A DNA stretch of 64,000 nt. It comes from Auriscalpium vulgare (Eukaryota > Basidiomycota > Agaricomycetes > Russulales > Auriscalpiaceae). The DNA lies in NCBI GenBank assembly GCA_019915015.1, contig JAHBBC010000011.1, forward strand, positions 1,612,001-1,676,000, read 5' to 3'. The translations under genes and the position numbers were made by a program. Position 1 is the first letter of the stretch; every line of letters begins with the position of its first letter. A model generated the notes under the pieces. That model was not told the DNA's origin. It was given only the letters and a program-made list of their open reading frames with translations, and made no database searches. Shown here one piece after another: positions 44,430 to 54,655 of this stretch.

Positions 44430-45480
44430 CAGGTTCGTCAGTCTCATTTCTTTGCTTGCTTATTTTCTCTTTCCAACGCACGCCCTTCTTGTCGGCCCTT
44501 CGTGGCTGTATGCGCTCCCTTCTTACTCAGCATTCAAGCAAGAACCTCGTTCCATCATACGGCAGCTGCACGCGTGCTTGCCGTGAGCTTTTCCTCGCAA
44601 TCTCCAAAGAGCTGTTCACCTCGCGGCTCGCCGGCGCGAAGATCATTTCTTGCTGAGCGTAAACCATCCGCATTGGCGAATATCGAGCTCTGCATCCCGT
44701 CCACCGTCCGGCCTCGTCCTCCTGGTGGAAGAAAATGCGAAACCAACTGCGCGCGCTCATCGACGGGCGCAGGGAGGGCCTGAACAAAGGACACGAGGAG
44801 CAAGAACAGCGAGCGCGGTGAAGGGCTAATAGGAGCGGTACGCATGCCTCTTATACTCAGTGCCGTCTCTGACTCCAGCCCACGCTTGACAGAGCCCCGC
44901 ACCTTCCATTCCAGAGGACACAGCTGCCTCCACGACGCGAAACCGCCCGCCCACGCCCGTCAATTCGCTAAGGCGTTGATCCTGCTACAACCTGCGGGTG
45001 ATGCCCCTTAGGTGAGAAGGCTCTGCATCTCTCGCGGCCATCGCAAAACTCTGGCCGTCTCTGCTCGCCAATCAAGCGAAATTACTCCTAGTGTAGCCGT
45101 CTGGTCTACGTAGAGCGCAACACGAATCCGTGGATGCAGCCGCTCGACTGAGCACATCAAGAACGTGGTCTGCCATCGACTGCGTCCATCATCACTTCCG
45201 CGATGGGATCATCACGAAGCTTTCAACACTCTGCAAGCTCAAACCTCTCGGACGTCGCGTCCACTCCTCGACGGCCCACCTCTGTCGCTAGATCTGATCT
45301 CGTCTTGTCGGCGAATGCGGCATCAGCACTGGCGCGTCACCCTTCTGCGGCCTTGTCAAGTACGTATCCAAAGGTCGAAGCAATGCCTAACGGGTCTCTC
45401 GCGCAGTCTCTGTACACCGGGACCTGTCGGCACTCGCGGAGCTCACGCGAAGCCTCCTTAATAATCGAACAGTGTCACAC
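44430..45480 (-). repeat. S-family repeat unit 1
   Basis: About 1 kb block containing the damaged peptide gene S1 with its 3' flank and about 550 bases of upstream sequence. It is similar throughout to 51550-52570 and 52590-53500, and its upstream half to 63546-64000. Recognisable landmarks are CCCACGCTTGACAGAGCC and GCTGCGTAGAGCGCAACACG-like blocks. Confidence 0.8.
44555..44845 (-). pseudogene. Small secreted peptide gene S1, start lost
   Basis: Member of the S family (see 52704-52924). A deletion removes the region holding the usual ATG and MQ-SF codons. The remaining ATG at 44845 lies only two bases after the TATAAGAGG box at 44847-44855, so it is probably upstream of the transcription start. 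From that ATG the frame still reads a hydrophobic leader (SLFLLLVSFVQALPAPVDER), but the exon 1 end has a further deletion that changes the splice phase, so exon 2 would be read in another frame. Most likely non-functional. Confidence 0.65.
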
Positions 45481-46268
45481 GGGCAGTGCGCTGGTAGGTG
45501 GTGGTGGGCTTTGACGCGACTGTATGTGAAATCGTGCGCGCTGCAGATTGGCACGTATCCGGTGAGGAGGCTGATGACATACTTTGCATGTACATATGCA
45601 TGTGCCCAGATGCATATCCATATTCTATGTGCCCGCGAGACTCTCTGCCTCAAACGCTACTGAAGGACCTTAAGCCCTTTCTCTGCGCAACATACTCTTG
45701 CAAGACGATGGTATGTAGTACCGCAATACATGCGTTATCGCTGCATGTAACAACCCAAACGTACGCCTGTCAAATTCATCGACGGACGATGCTGCGAAGC
45801 TATACAAAGAGGACCAGGACGTTGGAAGTTTAGTCCGGGCGACTTGCTGTCCGAAGGCCAAGCTCGAGATAATAACCCGGAGCTCAGGTTCCACGAAACG
45901 ATGGAAACAATCTTCGTGCGTTACGCAGCTGCTCCAGAAAATCCTTCCTAAATTTACTTTACAAACAAAGGGCTCGCTGCGCCAGCCGCATCTGCGAGGT
46001 GCATGTCCGCGCAACGCGACCACGCTTGGCCTTGCCTTCGCATGTGAGACAAGCCGGCATGCCTGGTGCACTGTATCTCATAGAGGTCTGGAACGAACGG
46101 CGCAGGTCGCCTATGTTATGCCCCACGAAGTGGTATCTGTCCCATACGGTCGTATATTGCAGCGCCAACTATCTTAATTTAGTACGTCTACGGGTATGCA
46201 TTATTGAAAATTCCCCCGACTCCGAGCCAGCTGCCCCCGACTCCCGCCGCCACTTGATTGATGTTGAT
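45481..46268. other. Intergenic, nothing recognised
   Basis: About 790 bases between repeat unit 1 and the 3' end of the first F-box gene. No conserved frame or repeat was seen. Confidence 0.4.
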
Positions 46269-48124
46269 TCAGGGCAATGCGTTACATTCGTACGCACCTG
46301 GTAACACACACGTTCCAAAACAAAAGCACCCGCCCGTCGTCCACCGAACCACTATCCCCGGCATTGCGCCCCGCATCTTGTTAACAAACGCTTCGTCAAA
46401 ATGACATTCCGCCACATCGAGGCTCTTCAGCGCATGTCCAACGCGCGCGCGCTCTTTCAAGCACAGCGGCAACATGTTCGTCAGCACACTCCCGGACTCC
46501 AAGGGAGTCAGAGTCAAGGGATATTTGCGCGTGATGACGAGTGAGGAGAGCGCGGGCAGGAAGCCGGCACCGCCGGCGCGCAGCGCGGGGCAGAGCGAGT
46601 GCGCTGCGGCGTTGTCGACCTGGATGCGCTGCAGTTTGCGCGCATGGCCCAATCCATGCGACCACGTGAGTTCCTCCATGGTGCCGTACACGGCGAGCCC
46701 CTCGAGGCGCCCCGATGCCAGGGTCATGAGCGCCTGCAAGACGAGCCCGTTTTGGAGCATGCAACAGCCGGACGTGTCCAAGAAGTGCAGCTGCAGAGCG
46801 CGCACGCCTTTGTTCTCCCCTTCGCAGACGCGCCAAACGACCAAATTGACCGCTTGCTCAGATTCTCGCACGATACGGACCTGGGTAATTGGCGCGATTG
46901 CGGGTGCATTGAGGTGTTGAGCGACCGCAGGGAAGAACGTCCTGGTGTGCGATTCCTTCAAGCCGGTGTAGTCCAGGTGACCCTCGACGGAGACATCCGC
47001 AGGGAGTGCGAGGTGCGCAAGGAAGACGCTCGCATCCGCGAGGCTTGTGTGCAGCTCGAGGGAGCGCAGCGTTGTCAACGCAACGCGGTTGCGGTGCAAC
47101 GCATTAACCGCCGAGCCTTCTAGCTCCAAGCGCAATATCAGCTCCTCCAGCGCGGTCATGCGTTCCAGGGCGTCGAGCATCTCCGCAAACTCCCCGCTAC
47201 CAATCGTTTTATTGATGTACGGAATCTCCAGCACGACAAGCTTGCTCCCGAGTAGCGGCGACACCCACGGAAGCACGCCACCGCGCAGCCGTAGGTACCG
47301 CAGCGACGATGGACCCGCCGCTCCGCCAACCAGGCTATCGGGGAATTGAGGCGATGAGTGCGGTGAGTCCCAAGTTCTCGAGTGCAACGCGATATCGAGG
47401 CTGTGGAGGAGCGGTGCAGGGGTGCAGACGGCGTGTAGGCTGTCGTCGGTGACAAAGGCTTGCAGGGCGCGCGTACGTGCGAGGTTTGTCCCGAGGAATG
47501 CGAGCTCTACAGGGCGAATCCGGCGCCTGCGCCGCCTGAGGGGCCACATGATGGTAAGGGGAACCTCTTGGGCACGCAAGAGGAAGGCAACGGCCCAGCG
47601 GCGGCCCATCGCAAACGGAACAGTGATGCTGGATGCCCAGAGCGTTGGCTGGTGGAGAGCGACGCGCCGCCAGCGCTGGCAGACGTGCGTAATCATTAGC
47701 CAGCCAAGTCGATAGTTTGCCATTGAAATAAATATGACTGGATCGATTGAGCACAGGATGGTGAAGATGGCAGCAAGGATCTCGGGATGGAGGCGCGCGA
47801 TAGGGATCAATTCGTTGTGTTTCTGGAGCTGGGATGTGTCTGTCGCCCTAAGTCACTCTTTGCCTATGAATGGTGAACTAATTTGAACACACCAAAGACG
47901 GTGTTGGCGGCCACCAAATCGTCGGACGTCGAAGGAATGTTGGAGCCGAAGGCATTGTGTTGCGTTGCGCCTTGCTGACGTATGGTGGGATGAGCTTTCT
48001 CAGTCTGGGGCCAAGTTGCGTTGTGACACCAGCCAATCGAGCTGTAGTAGCCATTAGCGCACAGATGTGTGCAGCAGAACACAATGTGTCCTGACCTTTC
48101 GGCTGCGTGGACTTCAGAGGTCAT
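46269..48124 (-). CDS. F-box protein of the basidiomycete expanded family
   Basis: Substrate-recognition type protein that would bind Skp1 in an SCF ubiquitin ligase. The main exon is 46269-47839; a first exon ending at 47893 joins it through a 53 nt phase-1 intron with a good branch-like TGACTTAG. The joined sequence reads SDDLVAANTVFDTSQLQ, then the F-box NELIPIARLHPEILAAIF, HVCQRWRRVALHQPTLWASI-like ITHVCQRWRRVAL and PTLWASS, the usual F-box layout with the conserved Leu-Pro-Glu-Ile and Trp-Arg residues. The remaining 400 residues carry irregular leucine-rich segments (LRYLRLRGG, LEELILRLELEG, LRSLELHTSL, LKSLDVAECHFDE). No known domain follows. The N-terminal end is uncertain: the nearest in-frame ATG is at 48124 and another intron may lie between 47990 and 48124. 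Confidence 0.8.
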
Positions 48125-49244
48125 CGCAAGTCTTCGAAGAAGCACAGATTTCGGGGCGGTCAAGCACGATCAGAGACAAAAAGCAACAGCACAACGACGT
48201 GTGTCGTGTAGCACAAGCGCTCAGAACATGCAGAAGTTGAAACGCGGGCGATGGCTGTGCAGGCGACCGGCGCACCTGATCTTGTCACCAAATCTCCTCC
48301 GAGTCGGAGTCTTCGAATCTAACCCTATCCTATTATCCCAATGTGCAAGTACTGAATGTTTCATCTCACGTACGACTATGGGGTAAGATGGCACCACGAG
48401 CACCCGCACGATCAACCTCGGTCCTTCCGGACTCTCCAGCAGGCATGCGCGTCGACCAATCTCACGAGCCCCGTGCTGCGCTTGCAACCTTGCCGGTTCT
48501 CCAAACTATGCCATGCAAAGCACGCGAGCGCTCCGCAGATGGCTTCCTTGTAGGCCGAACACCATCTTGATGGGCGGGAGAAGGCCTGTACACAATTTAT
48601 AGCGCCGACATGAGGACGTGATATTCTAGCGAGAAATGGAAGGTACGACGTACTGATTGGGCCTGATATCGAAGGTAGACAACCATTATGACGACCGTGG
48701 GCGATATGAGCCATGCCGACAGCGAGGATGATATGTTTGCTCGTGTGGCAATCTGCAGCGCACGAGCGTGGGGACGAATCATGATGCCCCACACCGTCGT
48801 GTTGGATCCCATCGCGGGGTGCCCACCCGGACTTAGTGCGAGCACGACCATGTCCGACTCTCCAGGTGGCTGAGGCTGATGACGAGCTCAATTACATTGG
48901 GGGTTCTCTTCGGCGACGCCATTGGAGATGATATGCGAGGCTGGGGAAGATTGGGACCAGTGGCAAGGAAGGCGCAGTCGAGCTGAACGGGGGTTCAATA
49001 AGGATACGCCGATGAGGGCTCAAAGACACGGACTTACTTTAAGACCGGGAAGGTTGAGAATAGATCTTGAAAACACTGAGCCATGGGCCCGCTTTCGTGC
49101 TTGGAAGAGGACATTGACGGGCATGGCTGGTGCTAGTGAGCACACGTCGTGAAACCGAGCTGTAACACGCACCAACGGTAATGTTCATTCCTGCCCTCGG
49201 TGCAGGGTCGACCGCGGGCAGGGGATGGATGCGGCGCGTGAGGA
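48125..49244. other. Intergenic, nothing recognised
   Basis: About 1.1 kb upstream of the F-box gene, ending where segmental duplicate B begins. No gene or repeat was recognised. Confidence 0.4.
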
Positions 49245-49246
49245 GG

Positions 49247-49374
49247 GGTCGGACGGCGGGTTGAAGCGCAGCGCGACGTGGCGGCGCACGCAGGTCTCGG
49301 TGGATGATGGGCGGTGGAGGGTCGGGTATAAGCCGTCGCGGAGTGTGCTGGCCAAGATCGGGGAACTGTTGTAA
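49247..49374 (+). pseudogene. Yippee-like gene 3' fragment
   Basis: Encodes the last 40 or so codons and stop of the Yippee-like protein (SDGGLKRSATWRRTQVSV, DDGRWRVGYKPSRSVLAKI) with few substitutions, and nothing upstream. It was carried along by the segmental duplication and cannot make a Yippee fold. Confidence 0.8.
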
Positions 49375-49447
49375 GAGGTGTAAGAGTACTTTAGTATATT
49401 CGAGGGTCTAATGCGAGAGCGCACGAATGGGGCAGAAGGAAGTGTTT

Positions 49448-49484
49448 CGTTGCCGATGTTGCGCGGAAGACAGTCGTTTCGCCA
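49448..49484 (+). repeat. Dispersed 37 bp motif, copy 4
   Basis: GTTGCCGATGTTGCGCGGAA then GACAGTCGTTTCGCCA. It lies within duplicate B and corresponds to copy 2 in duplicate A. Confidence 0.65.
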
Positions 49485-49810
49485 CAAAGAACCAGCACAG
49501 TCTGCGCGGTCAAAATCTGATGAGATAGAACCTGGCTTGCGTTTAAGGCCAGGCATCCTAGTGATGGCCGCATTGCTCTGAAGGATTCCCGGTCGCGAAC
49601 GTTGGTGGACATAACGAATCTTCAATTTCGCGATATCATACAAAGGGCGTCTGTATGCACGGCTTTAGTAGTACAGCAAAAACTGATGAAGCGGAGGGTC
49701 AGAAGGCAATAGTATCGATAGCGGCACCACGCACCAGGGTGAAGGTTACATGCAGAACGGATGCTGGCTCCGATCGTGATCGCGAGCAAAGCGGGAGGAT
49801 GAAAGCGAAA

Positions 49811-50418
49811 TTAATTCGCCGGCCATGGCATTGCGGGGACAAACGGCGCGATGACGATGCGCTTTGGATCCCACTGGATAGTTCCACGAGGATGAGCTCA
49901 ACGCAGCATGGCGAATGTTGGTTGGAGTACTCACCACGCCGCTTGTGTAGTAAATGTCGCTTTCCACTATCTTCTGCACTTCCTCCAGACTCTCCGCCTC
50001 ATAGACCAACACCGACCCGACCATCTCCTTTGGCTCCTTATCCACGGACTCAGGAGTCAGCATCGCCCCACCGAAGACTGCGACGTCACAAAATTGTCAG
50101 CGTGGACATCCAGGACGTGGTGGATACGTACATACGTAGGTCACCGGTACCCAGCAACTTCTTGACGCCTTTCATGTGACGAGGACGAACGGAGAGCCGA
50201 CGCTCGAAGGTTCCTTCCTCTGCCTTGTCCGGGGCGTATACGATGAATTTGTGCTTGGGTGACTTGGGCCGTGCCGGTGACTTGGTTCGTGCTGGTGACT
50301 TGGGTCGTGCTGGTGACTTGGGTCGTCCTGGGGTCGCGGTCGACATGTAAGCGAGGCTGAGACGTGGCCCAGCGACGAGCCCGCGACTGGTAACGCCATG
50401 AAAGACTCGCGCAAGCAT
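49811..50418 (-). CDS. YCII-related domain protein, likely mitochondrial
   Basis: Small protein of the YCII/YciI dimeric alpha-beta barrel group; members bind small ligands but the fungal function is unknown. Exons 50136-50418, 49935-50077 and 49811-49873 give 162 residues with consistent phases (1, then 0). The N-terminus MLARVFHGVTSRGLVAGPRL is Arg-rich, lacks acidic residues and resembles a mitochondrial presequence. A tandem RPKSPA repeat follows (four units of 18 bp at about 50258-50335), then the domain: KHKFIVYAPDKAEEGTFERR, RHMKGVKKLLGTGDL, FGGAMLTPESVDK, GSVLVYEAESLEEVQKIVES, DIYYTSGVWDPKRIVIAPF. The SGVWD and Y-A-x-S-x-E-E motifs are the usual YCII landmarks. This is the intact copy; the one at 33.7 kb is broken. 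Confidence 0.88.
50258..50335 (-). repeat. 18 bp coding tandem repeat
   Basis: Four imperfect units encoding RPKSPA or RTKSPA between the presequence-like segment and the YCII domain. The duplicate at 33.8 kb has only a remnant (RGRPKSPPAPRPKH), so the array expanded in this copy or contracted in the other. Confidence 0.85.
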
Positions 50419-50560
50419 CACCCGGTGTAGTGTATGTGTCCGTAGCGAAGGTCTGGGAGGACTCCTGGGGAGGACTATGTAGGCGGACGGTTGACCGTCA
50501 CTGGAGGGCAAAGTCGCCCGGTAGACGCCCGGGCCGGAAGTTGCTCTCACCCTCCACCTT

Positions 50561-51549
50561 CTCCCCGTCCACTTCTTCAACGTCCGCCCAATGTCCCCTT
50601 ATCCAGCGAGCTGCTATCTCATGGGCATGGGGGAGAACAGTCGACCGCGAGGCTGCCCGCCGTCTTGCGCGTGAGCATCGACTGGGGTGCGCCGAAATAG
50701 CAGCGCCGGCCAGGAAGACTTACATGACACATCGTGGAAAGCAGTGCTCTTGATGAAGCATTGGAGGGATGCAACGGCGTGAAGGTGTGCGACATGCTTG
50801 TCTCGTAATGCGGGCGGTGCTGTACTAATGCGCCACCTGCAGTACTATTTTCACGTCCGTCCATCGAGCCCGTAGCAAATTGGGTTTCTTCATTGTATGA
50901 GCTCGCAATCTCCTTTGCCTATCTCGGTCTTCCATGGTCCCCAAGGCTCGCTATGATTGTAGGAGCACGTCAACAAGCCTTTCTCTTCGACAATAGCAGG
51001 GCGTCGCTTTTACTCAGATTGCGTTCATCTGGGTAGCTCGCACCCTTTGTCTGCTCCCTTCGAGCGCGCCGCTGTTACCCATCGACTTGTCTTGTCACTG
51101 GAGGTCTCTGTCACAGTCCCCACATGTCAGGCATTTCATATCTTCACATGCGCCCGCCTTGATCTCATCGACGATTCTGACAGGACGAGATGGCAACATC
51201 AAATCGACCATACGAGGATCCTAGTACATGCGCTGAGGAAGATCGTTTGCAGGAAAGGATGAGATTCGGTCTAATGGTTATGCATGGTACGTCGCCTGTC
51301 AGATTTGCTTCGAATAGTATTGAGTAGGTGCATAGCGCGACCAAGGACGTCTCGACAGACCGTCCACGCGGATCTATTCATCCCGGCGCCCAGCCGGCGC
51401 AGCGCTTGTCAATATGGTTCCTGTACTACTCGAAAGCGAAGCTCGTCGTCATGGAGAGCATCACGGACACAGAAAGACAGCATCCTAGCATTCACCTTCG
51501 CATCGAGCGCTACAGCAATTCCTCGACCCCCGGTCTGATCGAGTCTTCG
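50561..51549. other. Intergenic, nothing recognised
   Basis: About 1 kb between duplicate B and the S-family tandem units. No gene was recognised. Confidence 0.4.
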
Positions 51550-51832
51550 GACACCCGGCGACGCAACTTACACCGTGAATGGTCGTACTCAGGCTCGCTT
51601 GTTTCCTTTTCGTACTTTTTGACATGTATCTAACGCACGTCACCTTGCAAACAGGCCGACTCCTCTTGACTGTATGCGCTCCCGTATGGCCCTGCCACGT
51701 CGATACGCATAAGTACACGAAGTCCATCAGTACCCAAGCAAGAACCTCGTTTCATCATACGGCTGCACGCATCCTTGCCATGAGCTTTTGCTCGCTACCG
51801 CCAAACAGCAACCCACCTCGTCGCCGCGATGG

Positions 51833-52050
51833 TCAGTTATTCTCGGATTTGATGCAGGGCGACCGCTTAAACCAGCCACATTGGCGAATGTTTAGCTCTG
51901 CAGACCGTCGACGGGTCAGCCTCGTTCTCTTGACTGGAGGAAAAGCGATAACCCACCCATCGCGCGCTCCTCGACGTGCGCAGGGAGGGCGTGAACAGAT
52001 GCCACGAGGACAGCGAGGGTAGCGAGCGCGGTGAAGGATGGGAGCTGCAT
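51833..52050 (-). CDS. Small secreted peptide S2
   Basis: Predicted 52-residue secreted peptide. Exon 1 (51957-52050) encodes a signal peptide and short propeptide, MQLPSFTALATLAVLVASVH then ALPAHVEERAM. A 59 nt intron with GTGGGT donor and CTGCAG acceptor follows, then exon 2 (51833-51897) encodes ELNIRQCGWFKRSPC and a short polar tail ending SENN. Splicing is supported by comparison with S3: the intron sequences differ while exon 2 keeps frame and most residues. The two cysteines are C-x7-C and could form a single disulfide loop. An FKR site inside the loop could be a Kex2-type cut. A TATAAGAGG box lies about 40 bases before the ATG. I recognise no known family. Confidence 0.65.
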
Positions 52051-52086
52051 TCTGTATATTCTGGCTCTAAGAAGCGGGTCCGCATA

Positions 52087-52095
52087 CCTCTTATA
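52087..52095 (-). promoter_or_regulatory. TATA box of S2
   Basis: TATAAGAGG on the minus strand, preceded by CTGAG. It is conserved at the same distance in S1 (44847-44855), S3 (52961-52969) and S4 (57314-57322). Confidence 0.7.
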
Positions 52096-52703
52096 CTCAG
52101 TACGATCTTTCTTCACCTCTTATGGTCGCCCACGCTTGACAGAGCCCTGCACCTTCCATCCCAGAGGACACACCGATCTGCCTCCACTTTGCGAACGCGC
52201 ATGCCCACGCCCGTCAAGTCACTCGAGCGTTGATCCTGCTTCAACGCCTGCGGATGATGCCCCGGTGAGCGTATTCTGCGTTTCTTGCAGCCATCGCAAA
52301 GCTCTGACGCCCATATGAATCTTGGCGTAGCCGTCCAGTGTGCGGTGCGCAACACGAATACCAGGATGCCGCCGCTCGACCGAGCACATCAAAACTGTGG
52401 TCCGTCATCGATTGCGTCCATCATCCCTCCCACGATGGGATCATCACGAGTTTCGCGATCCACTCTAACGCTTCTCTGCAAGCTCAAACCGCTCGCGTTC
52501 CGTTGACTCGTTGACGGCTCACTCTGGTCACGTCTTGTCGCCGAATCCGGCATTCCAAACACATACATTAAGTCCTCTTTAACACTTATAAGCCAGCACC
52601 CAAGCAATCACCGTGTTACATCGTACGGCTGCATGCCTGCCGTGAGCTTCTTCATGCAATCTCGAAACAGCGACCCACCTCGAGGCTCGTCGGCGCGCGA
52701 AGA

Positions 52704-52924
52704 TCATTTCTGCGCGTGGCTGCAGGGCGCCCGCTTAAACCATTCGCATTGGCGAATATTCAGCTCTGCATACCGTCCACCGGTCAGCCTCGTTATCCTG
52801 GTACTGGTAGATGAAAATGCGAAAACCAACCGATCGCGCGCTCATCGACGGGCACAGGAAGTGCCTGAACAAATGACACCAGGACAGTGAGGGTAGCGAG
52901 CGCGATGAAGGAGAGAAACTGCAT
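52704..52924 (-). CDS. Small secreted peptide S3
   Basis: Predicted 51-residue secreted peptide, paralogue of S2. Exon 1 (52831-52924) encodes MQFLSFIALATLTVLVSFVQ then ALPVPVDERAI; a 65 nt intron (GTTGGT to ATGCAG) is followed by exon 2 (52704-52765) encoding ELNIRQCEWFKRAPC and a tail ending HAQK. Compared with S2, the signal peptide, the short E/D-E-R propeptide and the C-x7-C core are kept while the extreme C-terminus varies. The exon-1 length (94 bases) and splice phase are identical in S2, S3 and S4. A TATA box at 52961-52969 lies 37 bases before the ATG, implying a very short leader. No known family; secretion is inferred from the signal peptide alone. Confidence 0.65.
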
Positions 52925-52960
52925 TCTGTATATGCTGGCTAATATGAGAGGGTACGCATG

Positions 52961-52969
52961 CCTCTTATA
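52961..52969 (-). promoter_or_regulatory. TATA box of S3
   Basis: TATAAGAGG followed by CATGCGTACCC, the same arrangement as in S1 and S4. Confidence 0.7.
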
Positions 52970-53500
52970 CTTGGCCTAGTCGTTCTTCACCTCTTACGGT
53001 CGCCCACGCTTGACAGAGCCCTGCACCTTCTATCCTAGAGGACACCGATCTGCCTCCACGGTGCGAACGCGCCTGCCCACGCCCGTCAAGTCGCTGGAGC
53101 ATTGATCCTGATACAACTTTCGCGGATGATGCCCCTTCGGTGAGCATACTTAGTCTGCATCTCTCGCGGCCATCGCAAAGCTCTGACGCCTCTCCAGCCA
53201 TATGACTCTTGGTAGTCGTCCGGGCTGCGTAGAGCGCAACACGAATACCCGGATGCCGCCGCTCGACTGAGATCCAGACTGTGGTCTGCCATCGACTGCG
53301 TTCATCATCCCTCCCACGATGGGATCACTACGAAGCCGCCATCGCCTCTCTGCAAGCTCAAACCGCTGCCGGCCGTGTTGATTCGTTGACGACTCATCAC
53401 GTCTTATCGGCGAATCCGCATCAGCAGGTCTCCTTTCTGCGGGCTTGCGAAACACGTGTCCAAGTGCGCGGCGTCTCTCGTGCAGTTTCCCAACGCCCCA

Positions 53501-54655
53501 AGCTCACCCCAACGCGATTTGTGCTTCGAAAGGGTCCACTCTTTCGCCACATCGTCGCGGGATGTCATCCCAGTCTCTGACGCTTTGTCGCCAGCGTCTC
53601 CCAACCTTGCCTGTATGTCGTCTATTCGACGCATCAAGATAAAAAAAGAACCGCGAGCTGCACGAAAATCTTTCGACAGCGACGAACCATAATTCGCTCT
53701 CGCACCTTTCTCATCCAATCAGCCGACGCCCTAGTTCGCACGGCACCGAAACCGCCTCTTCTTTGCCGCGCACGTCCAGCTGTTCTTTTACATCGCCGGT
53801 GTGGACCCGTGTACCCGCACGCTCACCGTACGCCCCCTCTCGCTGAGTCGGTAGCATAGCTGACGCGTTCAAATTTTACAGGAAGATCTGGCCGGGCACC
53901 GGCCGGACTTATGCTGTCTGACGCGATGCTCGACACGGCGCACCGCACGCTCGAGCCGTGGCACACTACGATTTAAGAGGGCATCGCGCTCGATGCGCAT
54001 TTGATCGATATATGCGGACGACGACTTCAAGTTCCCCACGTCGATAAACGACGGCGCATTCAATCAACCCCGAAGATGTGGAGGACGGCAAGATAGCCAT
54101 GGGCCTTGCGGCCTCGGATTAACCCCACGGACATGCGTACAACGTCCACCGGCCGCTGCGGTGTCGGACATATGCACGCAGGAACGGGGGCTCCGTTTCC
54201 CGACGTAGCTCGCTTAAGAGCAATGGGTCAAGCACGGGCATGCGCCTGGATCCGCCCGCTCAAAGTCCCACTGGAGCAGCAGGCGTAGCAGGAGACGCGG
54301 ACGCGCACACACGTCGTCAGACCGTGCATGTCCGCACTGTTGACGGTGCAAAGCTTGCACGGTGGACGTATTCAGAGTATACGGACGACACTTTGGTGGA
54401 CGCAGCAGCCGTATTCACTCCCTGGGAGAGCGACACCGACGTTGAGTGCGCCGATGAATAGGAGTGCCAAGTCGACGCTTGGATTTGGATCAGGGCGGCT
54501 AAACGAACTTCGCGTCGTAGGCTCTACAGTACTCTACCAGTCTTATCTTGTATAGTAGCCATGGCTTGCAGATGGAGAGAGTCCCACTATTGGCGACACC
54601 GGTCACCAAAATAATGTAATATCCCTCTTCCTCGCAGCCGGTCGTATCCGTCGTG
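53501..54655. other. Intergenic, one small possible frame
   Basis: About 1.15 kb between unit 3 and the second F-box gene. A 73-codon plus-strand frame at 54240-54461 ends in an acidic, protein-like sequence (TYSEYTDDTLVDAAAVFTPW), but it has no family match or supporting neighbour and is not called as a gene. Confidence 0.4.

Larger units (their letters stand above)
49245..50560 (-). repeat. Segmental duplication copy B, inverted
   Basis: Inverted counterpart of 33600-34822. The end near the Yippee fragment is sharp at 49245; the far end fades near 50560. Order in both copies is YCII-like gene, spacer with the 38 bp motif, Yippee-like 3' end. Confidence 0.8.
51550..52570 (-). repeat. S-family repeat unit 2
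   Basis: Contains gene S2, its 3' flank and about 480 bases of upstream sequence. It is followed directly by unit 3 in the same orientation; start codons of S2 and S3 are 874 bases apart. Confidence 0.85.
52590..53500 (-). repeat. S-family repeat unit 3
   Basis: Contains gene S3 and about 540 bases of conserved upstream sequence. It is a direct tandem of unit 2. Confidence 0.85.

Noticed and set aside
44870..45461. Plus-strand frames starting MVCHRLR in the S-family upstream region, also at 53281
   Set aside because: They recur because the DNA is duplicated, but the reading frames diverge by indels, so they are not conserved as protein.
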